A stretch of DNA of 64,000 nucleotides from Undaria pinnatifida (GCA_012845835.1 JABAKD010000002.1:20040129-20104128); one strand, 5' to 3'. Counted from the first letter of the stretch, positions 46,194 to 57,220 are shown. Notes: generated by a model from the letters alone, not told the origin. Program-made: numbers and translations.

Positions 46194-48341
46194 TCACCAG
46201 TGCCGGGGGCGAGAGGCCGCGTACGCCGTTTCCTCCGCGGCGGCCTTGATTTTGCCGAGAGCACCCTTAACCTTGGCGAGACCTTGGTCGGCGACTTTCC
46301 TAAAGGCCGCGGCACCCTTTTCGAACAGGTCACCGCCGCTGTTGCTACCGCCATCACCGTTGTTGTTGTGGTTGTGGTTGATGTTGTTGTTGCTGCTGCG
46401 CCCCCTGGGAGATTCCCGAGTATCGTTCCCGTTGTTGATGTCGTTGGGGTTGTAGTGGTCGTCGCATCCTATCACCTGGGGTTGAAATGAGGAGTGGTTG
46501 TTGTAGTTGTTGTAGTTGTTGTAGTTGTAGTTGTAGTTGTAGTTGTAGTTGTTGTAGTTGTAGTTGTAGTTGTAGTAGTTGTTGTAGTTGCAGTTGTTGT
46601 TGTTGTTGTTGTTGCTGTTGTTGTTGTTGTGCTCACGTCAAGTCATCAAGATGATGTAGCCGACAATCACAAACAAGAAAGGCTCCGATAAATCCGGAGT
46701 GGAAGAACACCTCAGGAAAATACAACCAGCAACATATTACACACTTGAATTGTTATTTCCGTCGTGTTTTTCTTCTTTCTTATTCTTGTTTTATTTTTCC
46801 CTTGCAAGAAGTCTGGCGTGCTGGCTAGTTTATGTGTCTCCCTCGTGCTCATTGTGGACGGCGATGCATGGCCAAACCACCTTGCTGTATTCGCGATGTG
46901 TATATTTGTCTTGTATTTTGTGAGCACAGAGCTCGTCTCTCTAGGAGGCATATCGGCACGGGCACTTGTTGTGCTGGATGTAAGTGGGTCGAAATACCAG
47001 TTCAATGTGAAGAATATACACAAATACGCCAAGTACGAAACTGAAGCAAATCGTACGCCCCACACAAAACGGTGAAAACAGAAACCAGGGCACGTCCGTA
47101 TCAGACACATACGGGGAGTAGCAAGTGGGGGGTGGTCGGGTGGGGCGATGGCGGTGGGGCGCAGGAGTGGGGGAGATAAAACTTCGCTTATCCGCTCCCA
47201 TGCGTAAAAAAGTGGAAATAAGTAACACACGCGTACATTAGGCGGCACTTCAAGTTCAAAAATCGCAACAACAAAAAAGCCAACTCTCTGGAACGCCATC
47301 CATCCCCAAACAGCAATCAACAAACAACGCACACAAACACAACTACCGAACTACAAGCTACCAATCGGCGACGAACCTCAACCCACGCCCCGTGCGCTGC
47401 CCGGCACCTGCACCAAGCACAAAAACAAGCCATCACATCCCCTCACCTTGCACCAGACTTGAGACGCCTTCGATCTCACGGAGATCCACACCAGCTTCCA
47501 CTCCAATACCCCCCCCTCCCCGGGGCAGCCGAACGCCCCCCATGCGCAACTCCTAGCGGCGGGGTGCATCGGAGACTCCCCCTGAGACACCACCAGGTTT
47601 CCGTTCGGGAGGACCACGGCGTGGAACGAGTTCTGCTTGAACCACCCCACGTGCTGTTTAGAAGAGAGAGGGCACGTCATGGGTAGGGTAAAAAATTGGC
47701 AGCTTCAGCGTCAACTCCAGCTTCAACTTTTGACAACAGCTAGTAATACAGTTAACTAAACAACTTTCAACTGCTATAACAACGACCACAAAAAAAACAA
47801 TAACGACGGCACTCTACGATGACGATGGCAAGTGTATCATCATGACCACAATCACCACCACCACCACCACCACCACCATCACGATCACCACGCCACCACC
47901 AATGACACCAATACCAACACCACCACCATCACGATCACCACGCCACCACCAATGACACCAATACCAACACCACCACCATCACGATCACCACACCACCACC
48001 AATGACACCAATACCAACACCACCCGCAACCGCACACCCCCACCACCACTACCACCACCACCGCCGCCGCCACCTCTTGCCAATGTGCTAGTACGCAACG
48101 AGCGGAGTGCCCCGGAGGCCAATCAGCGCTGACGAGATCATTATCGGACTCCACAATGCGTGTTTTGTTCTCAAGAATGAAAGACAATGCTGGGCGGCTT
48201 CAGGCACGCGACTAATAATGACGATACCGATTATGCTGCTGATGATAATGATGATGATGATGACGATGGCGACGATGACGATGATGATGATGACGATGGT
48301 GACATCGATGATGATAACGTTGATGATGACGATGAGATGAA

Positions 48342-48375
<34 letters not shown>

Positions 48376-48653
48376 GTGATGACGATGACGATGACGATGA
48401 TGACGATGACGATGACGATGATGATGATGACGATAATGATGATGACGATGATAATGATGACGATGATGATGACGACGATGGTGATGATGATGATGATGAT
48501 GATGATGATAATGATGATGATGATGATGACGTTCTCATACTAGCTCAATTCCTTACTACCGGTCTGAAAGAGACCCTTTTGGGAGTTGTCCCCCTCTAAC
48601 GGACCTCATATGTGATCGATCGTCATGATGATGATGATGGTGATGATGGTGAT

Positions 48654-48720
<67 letters not shown>

Positions 48721-51700
48721 ATGATGATGACGATAATGACGAAGCTGATGCTGCTGCTGGCTGATGACAATGGTCTCACATTAGCGCAAGTCCCTCAAAT
48801 CTAGCCCGGGGTCACAAAACCAAAAACAAGCGGTCTATGAGAAGTGGCTAGCGCATGCGACATATGACCCACAGAAAAGTTGAAATTTCTTACCGGCTGA
48901 TTGTTGCTCCAGAGAACGTTTCCGGGCGCGCTCGGGTCATCGCCGGCGATAACGACAAGCATTCCGTTGTCTTGGATCGTAACGTAACATCGACCCTCCG
49001 AATCAAACGAGGAAGTCTCCCACACCTGTCGCAAACAAAAAAAAAAACAGTCCCGCCAACAGTTACGACAGTACCGCCGACAATTACGATAGCTCTGCCG
49101 ACAGTCAAGACAAACTGCGTTTCGAAGTATCACATCCAAGTTGCAAAAACGAGTTTCGTCAAAGCTCTCGATTTCGCAGCTGAGGTATAATTTTATATTT
49201 GACTAAAAAAACAGTGCGGCGGACAGTTACGACAAACCGTTCCCCCGACAGATACAAACAGCAGCTACATCAACCAGTCCCGCCGACAGCTGCGACAAAC
49301 AACCCCGCCAACAGTCACGTCAAACAGTCCCGCCGACAGTACCGACAAACAGTCCAGCCGAAAACGAAAAAATACGGCAGCCAGCTCCGCCGACAGTTAC
49401 GACAAACAGTTTCGCCGACAGATACAACAAACAGTCTCGCCGGAAGTTACCGAAAATGCTCCCGCCAACAGTTACAACAACCAGTCCCGCCGGCAGTTAC
49501 AGCAAGCAGTTCTGCCGACAGTTACAGACAGTCCCGCCAGCAGTCACCACGAACAGTCCCGCGATAGATACAACAACCAGTCTCGCCGTCAGATACAACA
49601 AACAGTCCCGCCGACAGCCACGACAAACATACAGTCCCGCCAATGGCTAAAACAAACAATGTCACTGACAGTACAACGAACAGTCCAGCCGACAGTCACG
49701 ACAAACAGTTACGCCGACAGCTACGGCAAACAGTCCCGCCGACAGTTACAACAAACAGTCCCGCTGACAGTCGCGCCAAACAACTCCGCCGACAGTACAT
49801 AAAACGGAACCCTCGAACGAAGCAACGCATAGCGGAGACGTAGGGTGGAGGATGGACTGTACTGGGATGGACAACGAATTAGCCCTTCACTAACGCAAGA
49901 CATGATCCTACACGAATTCCACGTATTTTCTCTCCAAAAACGGGTGTGCTTGCACAGGCAAAAAATAGGCCATGAACACGTTCATGCAAAATAAAGAAGA
50001 AAAAACGCACCTTCGTTCTACCGCCCCCCCAGGAGTGGAAAACCACGAAATTGCAGTCGGACTCGAGCATGGCCGTGAACCTTCGGTCTACGGACGTGAT
50101 GCTCCGACCCACTCGAAGGAACTCGTTCATACGAAGGACATTATCTTCTCACCGTGAAGAGGCGGTAAAAAAATGCGTGAAAACCATGCACACGTGTTCA
50201 AGCGAAATCGCCAGAGAGGGAGATGAGAGAGAGGGGGGAGGGGGACGGAGAGAGACGGAGAAAAGGACAGGGACAGGGAGAGGTCGACTGTGAGAAAAAG
50301 TAGTCATCATCTAATCTGTTGTTGTGTTGCTATTCGCTGGTTTTATGTTTTACCGTAAATCTATTGCACCGTCTTGCTCTTTTGCCTACGTACATATTAA
50401 ACATAAGTCTCAGTAAAAAGTACCGCTGGAAAACACACACGCAGGCATTAGGTTAATATTGTGGTTCCACAAAGTGGGAAACTAGCTCTAGATGTAGAAA
50501 ACGCACGCAGGCATGAGTTATTATTGTGGTTCAACAGACAAAGTGGGAAACTAAATTAATGCAAAAACACCAAACGATACAACAGCAGTACATTATCTCG
50601 TATTTTTTCCGGTACTGCTGCTACTGCACTCGCAGCACATGTGAACTTGTGCTTGATACGAGGGATGAAAAAATGAACAAGCTAATAGCTAGCCGTATAC
50701 GAAGTACAACAAAGTGTAAAAGCTAGATAGATTTACTACTCATGTGTGTTGATTGTGGTACTCAGTGATAGACTAGTAGTATTTTTGGGTTTTATTAGTA
50801 CTCTAATCATTTTATTATTAAATAGTATTTTAATGTGCTGCCCACAACAATAGTGAGTGGTAGTCGGGATGATTTTGAAATAAAAAGTAAAGCTTTGAGC
50901 TCACCACACTTACTTCCCCATATTTTCATACCTATCGTCGGTGTCAATCTAACTCCTCCATTGTATTCGCAAAATTACATGTATCACGTTACTTGCAAAG
51001 ATCATCTATCGACCCTACATTTATCGAACTCACAGCTGACGAGTTGAAAAAAAAAAAAAAAAAGCAAGCGCAATTCCAACGAACACGCCGATGAACTACA
51101 AATGTACAAAATAAAACGACTGCAACGATTAATTCACAAAACAAAATGGGTCAAAGAGGGGGCTTGGGTAGCCCCGCCAACCATAACTTACTCTTGGGAC
51201 TCAACGGTACCCCCTCCCTACCGCAGTAGTCACCAACTCACCCACTGCTTCGCCACCACTACCGCCGCCGACACCATAGCTAGCCCAAGCTTCTGCAGGG
51301 GCCACGCCAGGCCCGTGGTACTCGAAAGGGTTACTCGCCATGAACCACCGATCGCTGATCTTATCGAAAACGTAGTCCTGGGCGGTAGATTGGGAGGAAC
51401 CGTCGCCGTAAACTACCGTCGTGATCACGCGCCTGTACGTTCGGCCTTTTGGGTGTGTTGGTGGTGGTGGGAGGGGGGAAGGGGGTGGAGGGGGGGGAGG
51501 GGGGGTGGGGGGTGGTGCTGGTGGGGTTGGTGTTGGTGTGGTGGTGGAGGTGGAGGTGATGGTGGTAGTAGCGGTGGGGTTGGTGTTGATGCTTTTGTTG
51601 TAGGTGTTGGCGGTGGTGGTGATAATGGTGGTGATGGATGGATTGGTGTTGATGTTGGCGTGTTGGTGTTGGTGTTGATGTTGGTGTTGGTGTCGGTGTT

Positions 51701-54700
51701 GGTAGTGTTGGCGGTGGTGACAGTGGTGGTGATGGGTGGTGTTGGTGTGATGTGGTGGTTTTATATGGTGGCGTTCGTATTGGCGTTCGTATTGGCGTTC
51801 GTATTGGTGTCGGTGTTGGTGTTGATGTTGGCGTTGGTGTTGGAGTTGGGTTCCGATGTTGGTTTTGGATGTTGGCGTTGTTGCCGGGCGGGGGAGAGCG
51901 AAATACTGCGCCGAACAAGAACCTATTATCTCACGCGCCACGACTTTACTGAACGAAGGTGGCCATACTACTAAAGTCGTACAGAAAAACGGCGAGCCCG
52001 TTGCTTCATGGATGTACACACGCGTTGGCCCCTTTCTGAGCTTTTCAACATGCGATCGATACAGGCCCTCTCAAGCAGCGAGGAGCGTTGCCATTGAAAT
52101 AGATTTACCTAGTACGCCGAAACAAATCCCGCCCAAGGAGCGCCTGCCCACAAAATTGCGCCTTTTCGAAACTTTGCCTATAAAATATTGTCGTTTTTTC
52201 GACGTCGATGGTATTCACTCCGTGTACGTCGAGCCTCTACAACCCTGTAGCCTGCAGAGCGTAGCCTTGTTCGCAACTGCCAAGCGTGTGCGTTACGCCT
52301 CCGTTTGGCTTTCCGCATTCCGTGCAGGCAAAGAACAACACACCACACACAACTGTTTCCCGAAAATGCCCTTCCCAGACAACAGCCAGAAAACGATCGA
52401 TTAATACCAGGAAATAGAAGGTGCCCACAACATGCGAACCAGAAAAGAGTATAATATGAGAACAAAAAACAACGTTAAACCAAAAGTTGGAGGTGTCTAA
52501 ACTACGAGTGGGAACGGCGCTCCGTCTCAAAAGGGTTGCATGGTCGATGGTAAAATGGCTAAAGGTAAGCAACAAATGAGTACTCCCCCCCCCCGCCGGA
52601 AGGGAAGCAGCACCAACCCCCCATACCCCCCGCGCACGACGATAAACGCACCTCCGTCCTCGTAGTCCTCGTAAAGTTCGAAGTCCTGACCGCCCCAGTA
52701 CATACCCTGCTGCTGCTGTCGCTGCTGCTGTTGCTGCTGCTGTTGCTGCTGCCATCTCTGCGACTCCTCCTGTTGGCGGTATTGCTGCTGCTGTTGCTGC
52801 TGCTGCTTTTGCTGCTGCTGCGTATAGTAGCCGTCCGCCTCCTGTCGGTAGTAGTCGGCGTCCGAACCGTCGAAGAACCCCCCCCCGAAAAAAGCCTGCC
52901 ACGCGGACGTTCAGCGCGTTCGCACCGACGGGGTTTCTTGGTTATTGCTTCGAAACATGAACGGGAGGTACTTCGACGAATAAAAAAACAGTGTTCATAC
53001 CGACAGGGTTCTGGGTTGTGGGGTCGAGAAATAGATGCAAGGGGGGCACTGTGACTGAAAAAAATCCCCCCATGCGCAGCTGTTCACATCCACGGGGACG
53101 TTGGTGTTGTTGGTCGAGATACGGGTGGATGGGAGAAGAAGTACTACTTGTAACCGACCATTTCCCCCAAGTATGACACTCAAGACACGAGATGACACTT
53201 CAGAGCCGGGACACAAGAAGTAAGGGCCACAGCGCCACCCTTAGCCCCAAGCTGACAGCCCAAACATCCACCCCGTCGGAAAGACACCGACGTTTGACAC
53301 ATGCCAAGGTAGACGCGAACCGTTTTTTTTTTTTTTTTTTAATGAAGGATCCTCACCTCAAAAGCTCTACCAGGTATGTAAACCACACCCAAAAAACGAT
53401 TGTGAGCAAACTGAAAGCGAATCTTGGATGAACAAAATCCGTGGCCTAGGGATGACAAAACAATCATTTTGCGAAACAAGAATGAATGACTTTCCGATGA
53501 TTTCGGGATATTAAGAAGCCCCGCCATTCACAAAACACTCTCGCCAAAAAATGGCAAGAGAGTACCTCTAGTGTAGCACTTGCCATTTACTGTAGGGGGT
53601 AAACTAGTTGGAATTAGAGTGCACAATGGTTGTAGTACTTCAACATAGACCCGAGCCTCAACCCCTCATCACAGGATGAACGTCGGCAACGGCTCTACGC
53701 AAACTTGAAGAACGTTTTCCAGCTCCCGGCGAAAATTCCCGTCTCCCAAGGAGTCGTCAATACTTCAACATATTAGGTTTCTGTGTCGGCCATATCAACT
53801 TAAACAGAGTAAAAAAAACTACGAAAACCGAAAAAAAAAAAAGGACACGCACCTCAAACAATTCCATCGGGTCACGGGCGTGGAACTCATACGCTCCACC
53901 CCCGCCCCCCGCCCCCGCCCCCCCTCCAAATCCACCGAAAGGACCGCTGCCGAACCCTGCGCCAAAACCCCCACCACCGCCACCGCCACCGCCTCCACCA
54001 AACGAACTCCCGAACATTCCACCCTCCCCACCAATGCCATCGTTGGTGAAATACCAGTCACCGTCTGTCTCCCAGTCTCCACCAAACGCGTCACGATCTT
54101 GACGCCCACCAGCGCTACCGCGGCTACCGCCACCGGTACGATTGTCCATATCGTGGGCCGCGCGGACACGGCGCGCGTGGTCGTAGAGTTTGCGAGAGGT
54201 TTCGTTGCTGAGAACCTCGTAAGCCTCTGCTATTTCGGCGAACTTGCTTTGCGCCACCTGTTTTTCGTTTGTGAGAACATTTTTATAAAGTAAAACATTT
54301 AGGGCGGTGGGCAGGTTTAGGGCGGAATCGGTCGGGGGACAAGGGGATGGGGAGATAGTCTACAGGGGGCATAGTCTACTACTACGTATTCTCGAATAGG
54401 GATAACGTACGGGCATAGTCTACATCATGTTTTGATTGATACACGAAAAAAAATGGGCCTGATGCAAGGTACAAGTGCGAGTAAACTCTGCAGTGCTTTT
54501 GTGCTTGTTTTATACGAAAAATGTCAGCCAGCTAACTCCGCCGGCTGTTGTGACAGCGACTTCTCAGCTGCTGACTCCTGTGGCTGTAAGTACAACAATC
54601 ACATGAAGTGTTCGTTCCCTCCTCAACTTCAACTTGAAACTGACTTCAAATGCCCACTGCAAGACGAGTGACCAACGGATAGGCCCGTCGGTCGCGCATC

Positions 54701-55429
54701 TTGCGCCAAATTCCATGTCACGGATCGAAAGGTCACGATTGTCTCCTGTCTCCCTCTACTCACGAACATAGCGCTGTTACTACAGAAATAATATCAAATA
54801 CTCCTAACATAAAAGTATACAAATAAAAAAAAAATCCGCGGCGTCAACAGCTTTGGCGGGGGATACACGAAAAAAATACCCCTTCGCCCCCCCCCCGCCC
54901 AACTGCAGTCCGCCTCACGAGCGGCTCTCAGTAGGATGGAGTTCGCGCTTCATGGGAGTCGCCGAAGACCTCACGGCGCTTCGCGCGTGGTGCACCCAAC
55001 GTCTGCCTGGTCAGCGAAGACCCGACGTGCCCTGTCCCGGCATTGTAGCGATACGAGGATCTATGATCTTACGGACTACGGCCATTCATGATACGATAAT
55101 TACCCCCCCCCCCCCCCCCCGCCGAGGCGTTATGGTCATACGACTACGGCTATGCATGAAATGAGTACACCCCCCTCCCCCCAAATGTCCCCCTTCCCCA
55201 CCATAAAAACTCTCCCTCCTAGCCCCTTTTCTTCCTTTCCCCCGAGTTTCGAGCATAAGTACGTCCTGACCTGAGTGTTGTCAGGGTTCTTGTCGGGGTG
55301 CCATTTTCTCGCGAGCTTTCGATACGCTGCCTTAACATCCAAACCCTCCGCGTCCGGCTGCAACTCCAGCACGGCGTAGAGGTCTCTCTGTGCTACCTGT
55401 CGGCACAGTAATCCAATTCGTGTGGACAT
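46194..55429 (-). CDS. J-domain protein with Gly-rich linker, poly-Gln stretch and C-terminal bulb-type (D-mannose-binding) lectin domain
   Basis: Nine minus-strand exons, all GT-AG: 55,271-55,396 (open upstream to an ATG at 55,427-55,429); 53,853-54,257; 53,357-53,410; 52,652-52,895; 51,242-51,445; 50,011-50,147; 48,894-49,025; 47,447-47,653; 46,194-46,475 (stop 46,194-46,196). Intron phases are 0,0,0,1,1,0,0,0 and all join. From that ATG the product is about 607 residues. J domain: residues 12-90, with HPD at 44-46, so it should stimulate Hsp70. A Gly/Phe-rich stretch follows (to 188), then a Gln-rich stretch (about 232-275), then [19 protein letters not shown], as in C-terminal parts of some DnaJ proteins. 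The lectin domain (about 357-510) begins [17 protein letters not shown] and has three degenerate QxDxNxVxY sites. The tail is Asn-rich, then helical. The 18-residue exon 3 is the least certain part. The true start may lie in an upstream exon. Confidence 0.82.
46494..46632. repeat. GTTGTA hexanucleotide repeat in the last lectin-gene intron
   Basis: TTGTAG and GTTGTTG units, immediately upstream (in gene sense) of the last exon. The poly-valine frame on the plus strand is a by-product. Confidence 0.95.
46806..46900 (+). repeat. R2-related fragment in an intron
   Basis: GTGCTGGCTAGTTTATGTG, GTGCTCATTG and GATGCATGGCCAAACCACC match the reverse complement of 2,600-2,690. Confidence 0.5.
47868..48017 (+). 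repeat. 50-bp minisatellite, three copies, in an intron
   Basis: Three units with CACCATCACGATCACCAC, CACCACCAATGACACC and AATACCAAC follow a plain CAC microsatellite, in the intron between exons 7 and 8 of the J-domain/lectin gene. Confidence 0.9.
48239..48535 (+). repeat. GAT/GAC trinucleotide tract in an intron
   Basis: Nearly 300 bases of GATGATGAC units. A second block lies at 48,625-48,765. The aspartate-, methionine- or serine-rich frames are by-products. Confidence 0.95.
49045..49798 (+). repeat. 25-bp minisatellite filling an intron of the lectin domain
   Basis: About two dozen imperfect units built on ACAGTCCCGCCGACAGTTAC plus ACAAA-type joins, with a non-repeat island at about 49,115-49,205. 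It lies between exons 6 and 7. The unit is not a multiple of three, so the long plus-strand frame through it cannot be a repeat protein. Confidence 0.95.
50880..51045 (+). repeat. R1 family, near full-length copy in an intron
   Basis: AAGCTTTGAGCTCACCACACTT, CCCATATTTTCATACC, CTCCATTGTATTCGC, TTACTTGCAAAGAT and TTATCGAACTCACAGCTGAC, followed by a run of about 20 A. It lies inside the intron between exons 5 and 6 and is antisense to that gene. The A-run at the end suggests a retroposed element. Confidence 0.75.
51455..51870 (+). repeat. GGTGTT / GGTGGT tracts in an intron
   Basis: Plus-strand GTTGGTGTTGG and GGTGGTGGT units with three ATTGGCGTTCGT direct repeats at 51,768-51,810, immediately downstream (in gene sense) of the exon 4 to exon 5 intron acceptor area. 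Confidence 0.9.
51905..52404 (+). other. Unassigned open frame antisense in an intron of the J-domain/lectin gene
   Basis: About 165 codons without a stop, ending at TAA. The composition is mixed and protein-like ([20 protein letters not shown]) and it is not driven by a simple repeat. No domain recognised and no start codon well placed. It could be chance or a nested antisense exon. Confidence 0.2.
52481..52596 (+). repeat. R7 family copy 3 (C-tailed), next to a J-domain/lectin gene exon
   Basis: CCAAAAGTTGGAGGTGTCTA, GGCGCTCCGTCTCAAAAGGG, GCATGGTCGATGG and AACAAATGAGTACTCC then a C-run. It lies 56 bases from the exon ending at 52,652 and is antisense to the host gene. Confidence 0.8.
54905..55190 (+). 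repeat. R8 family copy 2, C-tailed
   Basis: Matches 43,258-43,460; ends twice with CGGCYATKCATGA-type sequence, and once with ATGCATGAAATGAGTACACC followed by a C-rich tail. It lies about 80 bases from the J-domain exon (55,271). Confidence 0.75.
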
Positions 55430-56105
55430 CACATCATCATCTCGTCGTGGTCGTCATCGACAACATCAAGATCAATATCGCCACCATCATCACCACTATA
55501 GTCACCATATCATCGCCATCATCGTCGTCATGGACAACATCATCATCATCATCATCGCCCCCCATCCTCATGATCCTTGTCGTCATCGCCATATTCGACC
55601 TCACCATCAACACATAACAGCAACAGCATCATCACCACCACCACCATAATCATCGTCATCGTCGTCATCAATAACATCAACATCAACATCATCGTCACCA
55701 ACACCGCTACCACCATCAACGCCATCGTCATCATCTCCTCAGTATCAACCACACCCACGTCGTCTTTCAGCCTTATGTACGCACAACAGAGGATAAATAC
55801 CACACGTTGGCAAGCGAACGGGACAGATGCGCAAAGGGAGTAGAAGCAGCAGTAGCAATAGTAAGAAGCAGCAGTAGCATTAGCTAGAAGCAGCAATAGC
55901 AATAGTTAGAAGCAGCAGTAGCAGCAGCAGCAGCAGCAGAAGTAGCAACACTATCAGCGGTAGCCGGTACGAGCAATAGGAGTAGGAGTAACACTAGCAG
56001 TAGCGTTGGCAGTAGCAGGAGCGGTAGCAAGTAGTATAGTAGTGGTAGCAGTGGCAACCGCAACATGTGTTGATGTCGTCGTTGTTATCGTAGCTTCAAA
56101 AAACA
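55430..56105. other. CAT and AGCAGT simple repeats upstream of the J-domain/lectin gene
   Basis: CATCATCAC units at 55,425-55,745 and AGCAGTAGC units at 55,840-56,050. A minus-strand frame at 55,884-56,066 begins MLRLPLLPLLYYLLP and is very hydrophobic. It may be a signal-peptide exon of the J-domain/lectin gene, or only the reading of the repeat. Confidence 0.3.
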
Positions 56106-56730
56106 AATGAGCACTCGCACCTCAGGCATTGATTGTTATTTGCGAGGAAAACTGTTGAGTCTCAACATACCAGTATACCGGTACCCCGAGCACAACGGTG
56201 CTGCAAATAACTAAGTGTACATGTTCTACCACAGCAGCGGGTGGTACCTCCCTTTTCAGTGCTAACCTTTCGAACTACACCCACGTTTTGGGGAACAAAC
56301 CACTTGAAAATTAGAGTCGACACAACCTCTTGGAGGGAAAAGCGCTAATGTGTAACCAGTTTTTCGAGAGCCGCTGCTCTTAAAAGCTGAGTTCGCGCTG
56401 GTATACTCGTAAACCCACGGTGAACAACTTACGCCGCCACATTCTGCTGGCCTCTTTCAAGGCTTGAAATATTTTTTGAGAGGCTTTCATGTCTATTGTC
56501 TATATAAGCGCACGCAGACTACACTACGGGCGTAGTGTGATCCGAACTGCGGGTGGCACTCGTGTTGTACATAGCGCGTAGTATGCTTCGTCCTGGTAGA
56601 TTGCAACTCGGCAGACAGCGAGCTTATAATAATGTGGCCACTGGTTCCGTTGAACCTGCGTCAGTTCTGTGTGCTGTGTCTGTCGTATGATAGGCATCCG
56701 TTGTTCCTCCTTCTATCCGAGCTCACTCCG
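56106..56730. other. No gene recognised
   Basis: Short frames only. It would contain the promoter of the minus-strand J-domain/lectin gene if no distant first exon exists; no clear core motif is visible. Confidence 0.35.
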
Positions 56731-57220
56731 CCTCAGGCTTGCCTGTACTGACCCGGCGTCAACCCGATTTCGATATCTGATGTACCTCTCAATTCAGTCA
56801 CTCAACGGGGTTTCGAACCAATGGCATTCATGACTGCATACGGCCACTGCTGCCGTGTTATGTGCTTCGTCAACACGGCACACATGTTTGCGCCTCAGGC
56901 TTCCCTCTTGCTTTACTGACCCGGCGTAACCCCGATATCCGATAGCCAATATGCCTCCCAATTCAGCCACTCAGCGGGGTTTCCAACCCACCAGAGGCGT
57001 GTGCATGACGGCATGACAGCGTCTGCTGATGACTATGTAGGTGCTTCATTAACACGTTGTCTTTCGCCTCAGTCTTGCCTGTAATGACTCGGCGTAACCC
57101 CGATAACCGATACACCTCTCGGTCACTCAACAAGGTTTCTAACACACCAAAGGCATGCATGGTGGCATGACGGCATCTGCTGCTGACCACGTGCTTCACC
57201 GACACGATGTACTATGAGGT
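56731..57220 (+). repeat. Three tandem copies of a 155-175-bp unit
   Basis: Units start at 56,731, 56,893 and 57,067. Shared blocks are GCCTCAGGCTTGCC, CTGACCCGGCGTAACCCCGA, CCTCTCAATTCAGTCACTCA, GGGGTTTCGAACC and GACGGCATSTGCTG. The third is the most diverged. Confidence 0.85.

Noticed and set aside
46494-46690. Poly-valine open frame
   Set aside because: Reading of the GTTGTA microsatellite.
48187-48543. Poly-aspartate / poly-methionine open frames
   Set aside because: Products of the GAT/GAC microsatellite.
49199-49567. Plus-strand open frame rich in Arg/Gln/Pro
   Set aside because: It is the reading of the 25-bp minisatellite in an intron of the opposite-strand gene.
52237-52902. Alanine-rich 221-codon minus-strand frame
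   Set aside because: The glutamine frame is the one that joins both neighbouring exons in phase and ends at the GTGCGT donor.
53757-53852. Read-through of J-domain exon 2 into a hydrophobic tail as a membrane anchor
   Set aside because: A consensus donor (GAG/GTGCGT) ends the exon, and the later exons join in phase; the hydrophobic residues come from a T-run. Not fully excluded as an isoform.
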